Below are positions 1-8,373 of a DNA stretch of 64,000 nucleotides, piece after piece (the stretch's first letter is position 1; each line of letters starts with the position of its first letter). The notes under the pieces were generated by a model. It saw nothing but the letters and a program-made list of their open reading frames with translations, searched no databases and was not told where the DNA came from. The position numbers and the translations under genes were made by a program. This DNA is from Quadrisphaera setariae (lineage in GTDB: Bacteria > Actinomycetota > Actinomycetes > Actinomycetales > Quadrisphaeraceae), in assembly GCF_008041935.1 (NCBI RefSeq), contig NZ_VKAC01000001.1, positions 62,001 to 126,000 of the forward strand, written 5' to 3'.

Positions 1-171
1 CGCCAGCGGGCTGGACGAGGGGGAGCGGCGGGTGAGGACGTCGAGCAGGGGACCCGGGTCGGAGACCCGCGTCGTGCGCCAGCGCAGCCTGGCGCGCACA
101 GCGCCCGGCGAGCCCGGCTCGAGCGAGCGGGGCTGGGGCGGACGGCTCGAACGGCCGACGGTCGTGGTCAT
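1..171 (-). CDS. menF: isochorismate synthase, N-terminal part (cut by window start)
   Basis: Minus-strand reading frame of 57 codons that runs off the window at base 1. It starts at an ATG (171-169) preceded by a GGAAGG ribosome binding site. The visible protein has a Pro/Arg/Ser-rich first 30 residues, then 'RWRTTRVSDPGPLLDVL', which resembles the beginning of actinobacterial isochorismate synthases. Those enzymes convert chorismate to isochorismate, the first menaquinone step. The catalytic chorismate-binding domain lies outside the window, so identification rests on a short stretch plus context: it lies beside ubiE/menG, a MenJ-type reductase and a polyprenyl diphosphate synthase. An EntC-type siderophore enzyme is possible but less likely here. 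Confidence 0.5.
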   Translation of the reverse strand, partial: MTTTVGRSSRPPQPRSLEPGSPGAVRARLRWRTTRVSDPGPLLDVLTRRSPSSSPLA

Positions 172-179
172 CACCTTCC

Positions 180-185
180 AGGCTA
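180..185 (-). promoter_or_regulatory. -10 box (TAGCCT) of the isochorismate synthase gene
   Basis: TAGCCT on the minus strand fits the actinobacterial TANNNT -10 consensus and lies 8 bases upstream of the ATG at 171, so the transcript would have essentially no leader. No convincing -35 hexamer is seen. Confidence 0.3.
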
Positions 186-273
186 GGCGCCCGTCGCGCG
201 TGCGCAGCCGCAGCGGTCCCGCGGAGTGACGACCACCACCACGCCGGTCCAGCCGACCGGCCCAGTCGTGCGG

Positions 274-1581
274 TCAGCCGCGCAGGGAGTCCTGCACGGC
301 GTCGGCGCCGCTCGTGCCGGCGGGCAGCACCACGAACTGCCGCAGCACGAGGTCGCCGCCGGTCACCGGACCCCGCGGGCCGGGCACCGAGTCGACGCTG
401 ATGCCGGTCTCGGGGACGCCCAGCAGCTTGTAGCCGTCGAGCAGCCGGGTGGTCGTGTTCCAGAAGCCGCCCGTGCCGCCCCACGCGCCGAGGAACTCGG
501 CGGCGGTCCCGGCGTCCTCGGTGACCACGGTGGCGGCGATGCCGCTGGTCTCCGCCGCCGCGAGCGCCGTCGCCTCCACGGGGCCCGCCACGGGGGCGAC
601 GGTGACCCGGGCCTCCCGGCCGGAGTCGAGGGCCCACTCGTGGCCGAGCTCGTGCTCGTGCGGGGGCAGCAGCGCCTCCACGCCGGCGTCGCCGAGCACC
701 TCGACGGCCACCTGGCTCAGCTCCTCCCAGCGGGCGGAGTGCACCAGCAGCAGGTTGAGGCGGTTGCAGACGCCGAGCCTGTCCACCCCGGCGCGCAGCA
801 GCGACCGGAACCGGTCCAGGTCAGCGGCGACGTCGGCGTACATGACCCCGCCGCCGTCGGCGTGGGCCAGCACGCGCGTCCCCGCGGACGCGCCCAGGCG
901 CGAGAGGTGCCGGGTGGTCTCCCCGGAGCCGCGCACGATGACCAGGGGCACCAGGTCGGGCTGGGCCACGAGCGCCTCGGCGGCGTCGTGCCCGGGCTCG
1001 CGGACCAGCTCCACCGCGCCGTCGGGCAGGCCGGCTGCGGCCAGCGCCGGGGTGAGCACCTCGTCGACGAGCACGGCGGAGGTGCCCAGCGCCGCCGAGC
1101 CGGTGCGCAGGACGGCGGCGCTGCGCGCGCGCAGCACCTGGCCCGCCACGTCCAGCGTGACCGCGGGACGCGCCTCGTACGTGGCACCGATGACGCCCAC
1201 GGGCACCCGGCGCTCCCACACGGCGCCCTCACCGCCCGGCAGGTCGCGCACGAACGCCATCCGGGGCTGGGCGGGCAGCGCGGCGATCTCGCGCAGCTGC
1301 TGCGCCGCGGACTCCAGGCGCGCCGGGTCGAGGCGGAGCCTGTCGAGCAGCCCGGCGCTCATCCCGCGGTCCTGCGCCGCGGCGACGTCGCGGGCGTTGG
1401 CGGCCAGGACGGCGCCAGCGGCCCCGGCCACCCGGTCGGCGGCGGCGGCGAGGGCCTCGCTCACCCGGGCGTCCGGAGCGGTGCGCAGCGCGACGGACGC
1501 GGCGTGCGCGCGACGGGCAGCGGCCCGGACGGCCTCGGTGGCGCTGGTCTGGGTGGTGGCGTCGCCGGAGGTGCTGCTCAC
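274..1581 (-). CDS. proA: ProA-like aldehyde dehydrogenase (glutamate-5-semialdehyde dehydrogenase family)
   Basis: 435 residues from GTG at 1581, close to the usual ProA length. ProA reduces gamma-glutamyl phosphate to glutamate semialdehyde in proline synthesis. The N-terminal part with '[21 protein letters not shown]', the substrate stretch '[19 protein letters not shown]' and the catalytic cysteine in '[15 protein letters not shown]' match the family. Other conserved parts diverge: the usual PRGG segment reads '[17 protein letters not shown]'. It is not next to proB but sits between the isochorismate synthase and ubiE genes, so it may be a paralogue with another substrate. The GTG is chosen because a TAGGCT -10 box lies 8 bases upstream; the open frame continues further but without family similarity. 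Confidence 0.75.
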   Translation of the reverse strand: MSSTSGDATTQTSATEAVRAAARRAHAASVALRTAPDARVSEALAAAADRVAGAAGAVLAANARDVAAAQDRGMSAGLLDRLRLDPARLESAAQQLREIAALPAQPRMAFVRDLPGGEGAVWERRVPVGVIGATYEARPAVTLDVAGQVLRARSAAVLRTGSAALGTSAVLVDEVLTPALAAAGLPDGAVELVREPGHDAAEALVAQPDLVPLVIVRGSGETTRHLSRLGASAGTRVLAHADGGGVMYADVAADLDRFRSLLRAGVDRLGVCNRLNLLLVHSARWEELSQVAVEVLGDAGVEALLPPHEHELGHEWALDSGREARVTVAPVAGPVEATALAAAETSGIAATVVTEDAGTAAEFLGAWGGTGGFWNTTTRLLDGYKLLGVPETGISVDSVPGPRGPVTGGDLVLRQFVVLPAGTSGADAVQDSLRG

Positions 1582-1589
1582 GGCCGCAG

Positions 1590-1595
1590 AGCCTA
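1590..1595 (-). promoter_or_regulatory. -10 box (TAGGCT) of the proA-like gene
   Basis: TAGGCT on the minus strand ends 8 bases before the GTG at 1581. Transcription would begin at or next to the start codon, giving a leaderless mRNA. It lies in the 64-base gap between this gene and the divergent ubiE. Confidence 0.4.
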
Positions 1596-1645
1596 CGGGG
1601 GGATCACGGCGCGAGGTGTGCGCGCAGGTGGGGGACCATGGAGGG

Positions 1646-2338
1646 GTGACCCGCGCCGACCTCGCCAAGGCCCCCCACGAGGTGGCCGCCATGTTCGACG
1701 GCGTCGCCAGCCGCTACGACCTCACCAACACCGTGCTGAGCCTGCGCCAGGACCGGTCCTGGCGCCGCGCCGTGGTGAAGGCCCTCGACCTGCGCCCCGG
1801 CGAGAAGGTCCTCGACCTCGCCGCCGGCACCGGGACCTCCACCGAGCCGTTCGCCGCCCTCGGCGCCCGCCCCGTGGCCTGCGACTTCTCCCGCGGCATG
1901 CTCGCCGTCGGCGCCCGCCGCCGCCCCGACCTGTCGTTCGTGGCCGGTGACGCCACCCGGCTGCCCTTCGCCGACGCCTCCTTCGACGCGGTGACCATCA
2001 GCTTCGGGCTGCGCAACGTCGTGGAGCCGCAGGCCGCGCTCGCGGAGATGCTCCGCGTCACCCGTCCGGGTGGCCGCCTCGTGGTCTGCGAGTTCTCCCA
2101 CCCCACGTGGGCGCCGTTCCGCACCGTCTACACCGAGTACCTCATGCGCGCGCTGCCGGCCATCGCCCGCCGCACCGCCAGCAACCCCGACGCGTACGTC
2201 TACCTCGCCGAGTCGATCCGCGCCTGGCCCGACCAGGCCGGCCTGTCCCGCTGGGTGCAGGACGCCGGCTGGACCGGTGTGGCCTGGAAGGACCTCACCG
2301 GCGGGATCGTCGCGCTGCACCGCGCCACCCGCCCGTGA
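1646..2338 (+). CDS. ubiE: demethylmenaquinone methyltransferase
   Basis: 230 residues, class I SAM-dependent methyltransferase (UbiE/MenG) that performs the final C-methylation turning demethylmenaquinone into menaquinone. Family hallmarks: '[18 protein letters not shown]' (24-41), SAM-binding motif I '[10 protein letters not shown]' (55-64), 'FGLRNV' (120-125) and '[15 protein letters not shown]' (137-151). The GTG start is where family similarity begins. GGAGGG abuts it too closely to act as a normal ribosome site, and GACCAT six bases before the GTG could be a -10 box, so a leaderless start is possible. The stop overlaps the next gene's start by four bases (GTGA), implying translational coupling. 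Confidence 0.93.
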   Translation: MTRADLAKAPHEVAAMFDGVASRYDLTNTVLSLRQDRSWRRAVVKALDLRPGEKVLDLAAGTGTSTEPFAALGARPVACDFSRGMLAVGARRRPDLSFVAGDATRLPFADASFDAVTISFGLRNVVEPQAALAEMLRVTRPGGRLVVCEFSHPTWAPFRTVYTEYLMRALPAIARRTASNPDAYVYLAESIRAWPDQAGLSRWVQDAGWTGVAWKDLTGGIVALHRATRP

Positions 2339-3660
2339 CCGCCGCCAGCACGGGGACGACCACGGGGACCACCACGGGGACGACGGCCGACGTCGTCGTC
2401 GTCGGCGCCGGTCCGGCGGGAGCGTCCGCCGCGGCGCACCTCGCGGCGGCCGGGCTCGACGTCGTCGTCCTGGAGAGGTCCGCCTTCCCGCGCGACAAGG
2501 TCTGCGGCGACGGCCTCACCCCGCGGGCCGTGCGCGAGCTGGCCCACCTCGGCATCAGCGACGACGAGCAGGACGGCTGGGCGCGCACCCGGGGCCTGCG
2601 GCTCGTGGGCGGCGGCCGCAGCTACGACATCCCCTGGCCCGAGCTGGCCTCCTTCCCCGACCACGGCCTCGTGCGGACCAGGAACGACTTCGACGAGGTG
2701 CTCGCCCGCCACGCGGAGCGCCGCGGCGCGCGCCTGCTGGAGCGGACCACCGCCACCGCGCCCGTCCTCGACGAGCGGACCGGGCTGGTCGCCGGTGTCC
2801 GCGCGAAGCCGGTCGACGAGCGGGGACGCGCCACGGGCCCCGAGGTGCTGCACCGCGCCCGGGTGGTGCTCGCCGCGGACGGCGTCTCCAGCCGCACCGC
2901 GGTGGCCCTCGGCCTGGAGCGGCGCCCCGACCGGCCCCTGGGCGTGGCGGCGCGCGCCTACTACCGCACCCCGCGCAGCCACGAGCCGTGGATGGAGAGC
3001 TGGCTGGAGCTGTGGTCCGGCGAGCCGCGCCGGTCGCCGCTGCTGCCCGGCTACGGCTGGATCTTCGGGCTCGGCGACGGACGCGCCAACGTGGGCCTGG
3101 GCGTCATCGACGCCTCCCAGCCGGTCGACCTCAAGGCCGTGCTGAAGCAGTGGCTGGCCACCACGCCGGCGGAGTGGACCCTCGACGACGAGCACCTCGA
3201 GGGGCCGGTCCGCAGCGCGGCGCTGCCGATGGGGTTCAACCGCACGCCCCACGCGAAGGACGGCGTGCTGCTCCTGGGTGACGCGGGCGGCATGGTCAAC
3301 CCCTTCAACGGCGAGGGCATCGAGTACGCCCTGCACTCCGGGAGGCTGGCCGCCGAGGTGGTCGCCGACGCCCTCGACGCCGACCGCGTGCTCGGCGCCC
3401 GGGGCAGGGACCGCGCCCTGCAGGCCTACCCCGCCGCGCTGCGCGAGGAGCTGGGCGGCTACTTCGCCCTCGGCAGGGCGTTCGCGAAGCTCATCGCCCA
3501 CCCGCCGGTGCTGTCGGCCGCGGTCAGGCTGGGCCTTCCGCGCCGCGCGGTCATGCACCTCGTGGTCAAGCTGCTCGCCAACCTCGCCGAGCCGACCGGC
3601 GGTGATGCGGCCGACCGCGTGGTGACCGCGCTGTCGCGCCTGGCTCCCGCGGGGAGGTGA
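2335..3660 (+). CDS. geranylgeranyl reductase family flavoprotein (MenJ type)
   Basis: 441 residues. The N-terminal Rossmann motif GAGPAG (24-29), the family signature '[11 protein letters not shown]' (51-61) and the C-terminal FAD contact '[16 protein letters not shown]' (about 314-329) mark a geranylgeranyl reductase-like FAD oxidoreductase. In mycobacteria MenJ saturates one isoprene unit of menaquinone. Its place between ubiE and a polyprenyl diphosphate synthase supports that role, though general prenyl-lipid reduction is possible. Start is the GTG overlapping the ubiE stop. The first 18 codons hold three 12-base repeats encoding TGTT units before the Rossmann fold. Confidence 0.85.
   Translation: MTAASTGTTTGTTTGTTADVVVVGAGPAGASAAAHLAAAGLDVVVLERSAFPRDKVCGDGLTPRAVRELAHLGISDDEQDGWARTRGLRLVGGGRSYDIPWPELASFPDHGLVRTRNDFDEVLARHAERRGARLLERTTATAPVLDERTGLVAGVRAKPVDERGRATGPEVLHRARVVLAADGVSSRTAVALGLERRPDRPLGVAARAYYRTPRSHEPWMESWLELWSGEPRRSPLLPGYGWIFGLGDGRANVGLGVIDASQPVDLKAVLKQWLATTPAEWTLDDEHLEGPVRSAALPMGFNRTPHAKDGVLLLGDAGGMVNPFNGEGIEYALHSGRLAAEVVADALDADRVLGARGRDRALQAYPAALREELGGYFALGRAFAKLIAHPPVLSAAVRLGLPRRAVMHLVVKLLANLAEPTGGDAADRVVTALSRLAPAGR
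2349..2384 (+). repeat. three tandem 12-base units inside the menJ-like gene
   Basis: Units at 2349-2360, 2361-2372 and 2373-2384 (cacggggacgac, the middle one differing by one base) encode a Thr/Gly linker ahead of the FAD fold. Unit length is a multiple of three, so copy-number change would not shift the frame. Confidence 0.7.
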
Positions 3661-3662
3661 CC

Positions 3663-3668
3663 TAGGCT
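3663..3668 (+). promoter_or_regulatory. -10 box (TAGGCT) before the polyprenyl synthase gene
   Basis: TAGGCT lies just after the menJ-like stop and 6 bases before the GTG at 3675. The GTG at 3669 would directly abut the box and could not be in the transcript. Predicts a leaderless mRNA starting at 3675. Confidence 0.4.
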
Positions 3669-3674
3669 GTGACC

Positions 3675-4739
3675 GTGGTCAGGGGAGCGGTCTTTCCTGC
3701 GCCCCCGGAGCCTCCGCTCGCCCGGGCGCGCGGCGCTGCCGCCGTCCCCGACGTCGACGAGGCGCTCACCGCGCACGTCCTCGCCGGGCTCGACGTGGTC
3801 GAAGGGCGCCTGCGCGACGCCGTGCGGCACACCGACAGGCTGGCCGACGCCACCTCCCGCCACCTCGTCGAGGCCGGCGGCAAGCGGGTGCGCCCGATGC
3901 TCACGCTGCTGTCCTCCCACCTGGGAGACCCCGACGCCCCCGGCGTCGTGCCGGCCGCCGTCGTGGTCGAGCTGGTGCACCTGGCGAGCCTCTACCACGA
4001 CGACGTCATGGACGACGCTCCGCTGCGCCGCGGGGCTCCGGCCGCGCAGGCCAAGTGGGGCAACGACGTCGCCATCCTCACCGGGGACCTCCTCTTCGCC
4101 CGCGCCTCGCGGCTCGTGGCCGACCTCGGGCCCGACGCCGTGCGCCAGCAGGCGGAGACGTTCGAGCGGCTCTGCCTGGGTCAGATGCACGAGACCGTCG
4201 GGCCCCGCCCCGACGAGGACCCGGTCGCCCACCACATCCAGGTCCTGTCCGACAAGACCGGGTCGCTCATCGCCCTCGCCGGTCGCTTCGGCGCGCAGCT
4301 GTCCGGCGCCGGACCGGAGGTCGTCGAGGTGATGCGCCTGTACGGCGAGCGCGTGGGCGTGGCCTTCCAGCTCGCCGACGACGTGCTCGACCTGTCCCGC
4401 TCCCTCGAGGACGCCGTCGCCGCCACCGGCAAGGCCGCCGGCACCGACCTGCGCGAGGGCGTCCCCACGCTGCCGGTGCTGCTGGCCCGCCGGGCCTCGG
4501 CCGCGGGCAGCGCCGAGGCCGCCGCCCTGGTGGACCTGCTCGACGCCGACCTGTCCAGCGACGAGGCGCTCGCCCGCGCCGTCGACGCGCTCGCGGCGTC
4601 CCCGTACGCGGCCGCCGCGCAGGAGACCGCGCGCGACTGGTCGGCCTCCGCGGTGGAGGCCCTCGAGGTGCTCCCCGAGGGACCGGTGCGCGAGGCGCTC
4701 ACCTCCTTCGCGCGCAGCACCACCGAGCGCGACCGCTGA
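3675..4739 (+). CDS. polyprenyl diphosphate synthase (trans-type, long chain)
   Basis: 354 residues, trans-isoprenyl diphosphate synthase that condenses isopentenyl diphosphate units into the menaquinone side chain. The two aspartate-rich Mg/diphosphate motifs are present: DDVMD (about 109-113) and DDVLD (about 235-239), with 'GGKRVRP' before the first and 'FQLADDVLDL' around the second. Small residues before the first motif (LASLYHDD) fit the long-chain class; exact length cannot be read. It follows the menJ-like gene by 14 bases and closes the menaquinone set. GTG at 3675 is preferred to GTG at 3669 because of the -10 box spacing; the proteins differ by two residues. Confidence 0.9.
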   Translation: MVRGAVFPAPPEPPLARARGAAAVPDVDEALTAHVLAGLDVVEGRLRDAVRHTDRLADATSRHLVEAGGKRVRPMLTLLSSHLGDPDAPGVVPAAVVVELVHLASLYHDDVMDDAPLRRGAPAAQAKWGNDVAILTGDLLFARASRLVADLGPDAVRQQAETFERLCLGQMHETVGPRPDEDPVAHHIQVLSDKTGSLIALAGRFGAQLSGAGPEVVEVMRLYGERVGVAFQLADDVLDLSRSLEDAVAATGKAAGTDLREGVPTLPVLLARRASAAGSAEAAALVDLLDADLSSDEALARAVDALAASPYAAAAQETARDWSASAVEALEVLPEGPVREALTSFARSTTERDR

Positions 4740-4771
4740 CTGACCGGCGCCCCCACGGGTAGGGGCGCCAC

Positions 4772-5416
4772 GTGGCAGCACCTCCGGCCCGACAGGCCCC
4801 GCCCACGCTCGTCGACGCCAACCGCGTCTGGGTCGACTCCTGGCTCCGCCACCAGGTGGGGCTGCACCTGGAGGGACCGGCGCTGGCGCGCCTGGGCGCC
4901 CACGGCGAGGTCTGCGTGGAGGTGGGCACCGGGAGACGCGGCCTCGGCGCGCGGGTGGCCGTCGACAGGTTCGGCGCACGGCGCGTGACGGCCGTCGACC
5001 TCCACCCCGCCTCGGTGGACGCCACCCGGCGCCGCACCCGCGACCTGGCCGCCCGTCCCGGGGTCCGCGTGGACGTGCTGGTGGCCGACGCCGAGGCGCT
5101 GCCCCTGCCCGACGCCAGCGCGGACCTGCTGGTCTCCTTCCACGCCCTCCACCACGCCGACGACTGGCGCGCCGTGCTCGCCGAGGCCGCTCGCGTCGTC
5201 AGGCCCGGTGGTCAGCTGGCGCTCACGGAGATGACCTCGCGCATCGTCGACGCGCCCTGGCTGCGCGCCGTCTCGCACCACCCCGACGGCCGCTTCAGCT
5301 CCACCGAGCTGCTCGACGCCGTCACCGCGGCGGGCTTCGAGGTGGCACCGGAGCGGACCCGTCGCTGGTCCGGCGACCGCGTGGTGCAGGCCGTCGCGGT
5401 CCGCACCACGGCCTGA
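4772..5416 (+). CDS. class I SAM-dependent methyltransferase
   Basis: 214 residues, methyltransferase type 11 fold: glycine-rich motif 'VEVGTGRRGLGARVAV' near residue 50, acidic 'TAVDLHP' at the end of strand 2, 'LPLPDASADLLVSFHALHH' and 'VVRPGGQLALTEM' downstream. The substrate is unknown. It follows the polyprenyl synthase by 32 bases on the same strand, so a link to quinone or prenyl-lipid metabolism is possible but unproven; ubiE already supplies the expected methylation. GTG start; the stop (TGA) shares one base with the ATG of the next gene. Confidence 0.75.
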   Translation: MAAPPARQAPPTLVDANRVWVDSWLRHQVGLHLEGPALARLGAHGEVCVEVGTGRRGLGARVAVDRFGARRVTAVDLHPASVDATRRRTRDLAARPGVRVDVLVADAEALPLPDASADLLVSFHALHHADDWRAVLAEAARVVRPGGQLALTEMTSRIVDAPWLRAVSHHPDGRFSSTELLDAVTAAGFEVAPERTRRWSGDRVVQAVAVRTTA

Positions 5417-5964
5417 TGAGGGCCACCGGGCCCCTCCTGAGGGCCGCGCTCGCCCTCCTGGGCCGCCGGGCCGGGGCCGCGTACGCCGCGGCCGGGCTCG
5501 CCACCGCCGTCAACACCGTCCCCGACGTGCTGCGCCAGCTGGCGGTGTGGACCAGCCCCAGCCAGAGCGCGGCGGTCGTCGTCGACGTCATCGGGTTCCT
5601 CACCGGTCTGGTCGCGCAGGTGTGGGTGGTGGGCGCGCTGGCGGCGCTGCCCGACGGGGGCCCGTGGCGGGCAGCGGGGGCTCTCCGCCGGGGGGTGCGC
5701 CTCGCGGTCGCTTCGGTCCGGCGAGCGCCGGGCGCGGTGCTCGCCGGAGTGGTCGTCGGGGGAGCGGTCTCGGCGCTGGTGACCCTGCCCGCCTCGGTGG
5801 CGGCGCTCGGCTGGCGCTCGGTGCTGGGGCCCCTGGGAGACCCGCCGGTGGGCGCGTTCGCCGTGGCCGCGGTCAGCGACGTGGTCGCGAGCGCGCTGAC
5901 GCTGCCGTACCTGGCCCTCGTCGTCGTCCTCGTGGCCCGAGCCGGAGGCCCCCGGCGTGCGTAG
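5416..5964 (+). CDS. hypothetical integral membrane protein
   Basis: 182 residues, not recognised. Very rich in Ala, Val, Leu and Gly with about four hydrophobic segments (roughly residues 18-38, 55-80, 100-125 and 150-175) separated by short Arg-rich loops, the last helix ending in 'ARAGGPRRA'. The ATG overlaps the preceding methyltransferase stop by one base, so the two are probably co-translated. No catalytic motif is visible. It may act with the methyltransferase on a membrane lipid, but that is inference from position only. Confidence 0.6.
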   Translation: MRATGPLLRAALALLGRRAGAAYAAAGLATAVNTVPDVLRQLAVWTSPSQSAAVVVDVIGFLTGLVAQVWVVGALAALPDGGPWRAAGALRRGVRLAVASVRRAPGAVLAGVVVGGAVSALVTLPASVAALGWRSVLGPLGDPPVGAFAVAAVSDVVASALTLPYLALVVVLVARAGGPRRA

Positions 5965-5992
5965 CGATCTGCGGCCGGGGAAGGGGAGCGCC

Positions 5993-6388
5993 ATGAGCGA
6001 ACGGCACGGCGAGCGCGCCTGGTGGACCCAGCGCCGCACCATCGGGGCGCTGTCGGTGTGGCTGGGCACCGTGGCGCTGTTCGCGCCGCGCGCGATGACG
6101 CGGCTGCTGGGGGTGCGCCCGGACGCCACGCGCTCCGACGGGGCGCTGCCGCTGCTCGTCAGGCTCGTCGCCGCCCGCAACATCGCCATGGGTGCGGCCC
6201 TGCTGGTCAGCCCGCCGCCGCAGGCGCGCCGGACCAGCGAGGTGACCCTCCTCCTGACCGGTCTGGACGCCGCCGCGGTGCTCACCGCCCGGCGCACGGG
6301 AGACGTCGCCGGGCGCAGCGCGGCGCTGTCGCTGCTCGTGCTGGCGCTGACGTGCGTCGGCGTCGTCCAGTGGCACCGCGAGCCCTGA
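5993..6388 (+). CDS. small membrane protein (possibly DUF4267-like)
   Basis: 131 residues from the ATG at 5993, chosen because a clear GGGGAAGGGGAG ribosome site lies just upstream; an upstream frame extension has none. Three to four hydrophobic segments are seen ('IGALSVWLGTVALF', 'NIAMGAALLVS', 'VTLLLTGLDAAAVL', 'LSLLVLALTCVGVV'). The 'R..LLGVRP ... LVRLVAARNIAMG' pattern resembles small uncharacterised actinobacterial membrane proteins of the DUF4267 kind, but I cannot confirm this. Last gene of the plus-strand block that begins with ubiE. Confidence 0.6.
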   Translation: MSERHGERAWWTQRRTIGALSVWLGTVALFAPRAMTRLLGVRPDATRSDGALPLLVRLVAARNIAMGAALLVSPPPQARRTSEVTLLLTGLDAAAVLTARRTGDVAGRSAALSLLVLALTCVGVVQWHREP

Positions 6389-6434
6389 TCGGCCGGGCTG
6401 GCCGTCACCGGGCGCGGCCTGGAAGGGTGAGCGC

Positions 6435-8273
6435 GTGACCTCGTCGTCCTCGTCGTCCTCGTCGTCCTCGCCGTCCACGTCGGCTCCCGCGCAGCAGGCG
6501 CCCTGGTTCGCCTCGACCGTCGTCTACCAGGTCTACCCGCGCAGCTTCGCCGACTCGAACGGCGACGGCATCGGGGACCTGCCCGGCGCCACCTCCAAGC
6601 TCGACCACCTCGCGGACCTCGGCGTCGGCGTGGTGTGGCTGAGCCCGGTGTACGCCTCCCCGCAGGACGACAACGGCTACGACATCAGCGACTACCAGGC
6701 GGTCGACCCCTCCTTCGGCACCCTCGCCGACATGGACGCGCTCATCGCCGCCGCGCACGAGCGCGGCATCAAGGTGGTCATGGACCTCGTGGTCAACCAC
6801 ACCAGCGACGAGCACGCCTGGTTCACCGAGAGCCGCGCCTCGAAGGACTCCCCCAAGCGCGACTGGTACGTCTGGCGACCGCCGCGCGAGGGCTTCGCGG
6901 CCGGTGACCCGGGCGCGGAGCCCACCAACTGGCGCTCGGCCTTCTCCGGGTCCACGTGGGAGCTCGACGAGACCACCGGCGAGTACTACCTGCACCTGTT
7001 CAGCCGCAAGCAGCCCGACCTCAACTGGGAGAACCCCGAGGTCCGCGCGGCGGTCGCCGAGATGATGCGCTGGTGGCTGGACCGCGGGGTCGACGGCTTC
7101 CGCATGGACGTCATCAACTTCATCTCCAAGCGCTACGAGGCTGACGGCTCCCTGCCCGACGGCCCGGCCTGGCCCGACGGCGGCCTCTGGGGCGACGGCG
7201 GCCCGTTCTTCATGACCGGCCCGCGCCTGCACGAGTACCTCGCCGAGCTGCGCCGCGAGGTCTTCGGCGGCCGCGACGGGGAGTTCCTCACCGTCGGGGA
7301 GATGCCGGGCATCACCGTCGACGACGCCGTCGAGCTCACGGACGCGGCCACCGGCGTGGTCGACATGGTCTTCCAGTTCGAGCACGTCAACCTCGACCAC
7401 GGCACCGGCGGCAAGTGGGACCCGCAGCCCTTCTCCCTGCTCGACCTCAAGGCGAGCTTCGGCCGCTGGCAGGCCGGCATGGCCGAGCGCGGCTGGAACA
7501 GCCTCTACTGGGACAACCACGACCAGCCGCGCATCGTCTCCCGCTGGGGCGACGACGGCCGCTGGTGGCGCGAGAGCGCCACGGCGCTGGCCACGCTGCT
7601 GCACCTGCACCGGGGGACGCCCTACGTCTACCAGGGCGAGGAGATCGGCATGACCAACCTGCCGTTCACCTCACCGGAGGACTACTCCGACATCGAGGCC
7701 GTCAACCACCTGCGCGAGGTGACGAGCGAGGGTGCTGGCGGCGTCGACAGCGCCGAGGTGCAGCGCCTCGTGGCGTCCATGGCGAAGCTCAACCGCGACA
7801 ACGCCCGCTCTGGGGTGCAGTGGGACTCCAGCCCGAACGGCGGCTTCACCACCGGCACGCCCTGGTACCGGGTGCACGAGAACGCGGCGTGGCTGAACGT
7901 CGAGGCGCAGCGGGACGACCCGACCTCGGTGCTCGCCCACTACCGGGCGCTGGTCGCCCTGCGGAAGGCCGAGCCGTGCGTCGCCACCGGCGACTTCACC
8001 ATGCTCGCTGCCACCCACCCGCACGTGTACGCGTTCACCCGCGCCACGCCGTCCACCGAGCTGCTCGTGGTGGTGGCGGTCAGCGGTGAGGAGCAGCCGC
8101 TCGACGCGGTGGCCGCCGACCTGGGGGAGCACGCCGCCGCGTGGGACACCGCCGAGCTGGTGCTCGGCAACTGGCACGACGCGCAGGACGACGGCGAGGG
8201 TGCCGCGCGGTCGGGGCTCGCGCCGCTGCGCCCGTGGGAGGCCCGCGTCCTGCGCCGCCGCCTCACCGCCTGA
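6435..8273 (+). CDS. GH13 alpha-glucosidase / oligo-1,6-glucosidase
   Basis: 612 residues, glycoside hydrolase family 13. The (beta/alpha)8 barrel shows all conserved regions: 'DLVVNHTS' (region I), 'GVDGFRMDVINF' with the nucleophile Asp near 225, 'LTVGEMPG' with the acid/base Glu near 289, and 'YWDNHDQPR' with the transition-state Asp near 362. The opening 'VVYQVYPRSFADSNGDGIGDLPG' is typical of the oligo-1,6-glucosidase/alpha-glucosidase/trehalose-6-phosphate hydrolase subfamilies, which cut terminal glucose from short oligosaccharides. No signal peptide, so cytoplasmic. It stands alone without sugar transporter genes. GTG start with a GGAAGGG site; residues 3-12 are all serine. Confidence 0.92.
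   Translation: MTSSSSSSSSSSPSTSAPAQQAPWFASTVVYQVYPRSFADSNGDGIGDLPGATSKLDHLADLGVGVVWLSPVYASPQDDNGYDISDYQAVDPSFGTLADMDALIAAAHERGIKVVMDLVVNHTSDEHAWFTESRASKDSPKRDWYVWRPPREGFAAGDPGAEPTNWRSAFSGSTWELDETTGEYYLHLFSRKQPDLNWENPEVRAAVAEMMRWWLDRGVDGFRMDVINFISKRYEADGSLPDGPAWPDGGLWGDGGPFFMTGPRLHEYLAELRREVFGGRDGEFLTVGEMPGITVDDAVELTDAATGVVDMVFQFEHVNLDHGTGGKWDPQPFSLLDLKASFGRWQAGMAERGWNSLYWDNHDQPRIVSRWGDDGRWWRESATALATLLHLHRGTPYVYQGEEIGMTNLPFTSPEDYSDIEAVNHLREVTSEGAGGVDSAEVQRLVASMAKLNRDNARSGVQWDSSPNGGFTTGTPWYRVHENAAWLNVEAQRDDPTSVLAHYRALVALRKAEPCVATGDFTMLAATHPHVYAFTRATPSTELLVVVAVSGEEQPLDAVAADLGEHAAAWDTAELVLGNWHDAQDDGEGAARSGLAPLRPWEARVLRRRLTA
6441..6467 (+). repeat. three tandem 9-base units encoding a serine run
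   Basis: Three exact copies of tcgtcgtcc, then a partial degenerate copy, right after the start of the GH13 gene. They encode ten consecutive serines. Unit length keeps the frame. Confidence 0.75.
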
Positions 8274-8298
8274 CGTCGTCGCCCTCCTCACTCCCTCC

Positions 8299-8359
8299 GC
8301 ACTTTCCGCGGCAAGTGCGCCACCTGCGGCCCGGGAGCCGCACTTGCCGCGGAAAGTGC
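8299..8359. repeat. long inverted repeat between convergent genes (probable bidirectional terminator)
   Basis: Two perfectly complementary 21-base arms (8299-8319 and 8339-8359) separated by 19 bases, lying between the convergent GH13 and copC genes. Each arm is itself nearly palindromic (GCACTT...AAGTGC around CCGCGG), so alternative cruciform foldings exist. No T-tract follows. It could be a terminator or a copy of a dispersed intergenic repeat. Confidence 0.7.
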
Positions 8360-8373
8360 GAGAAGGGGAGGGG

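Noticed and set aside
32-229. Plus-strand 65-codon frame at the window start
   Set aside because: Low-complexity Arg/Ser protein; the opposite strand gives a better gene (isochorismate synthase start with ribosome site).
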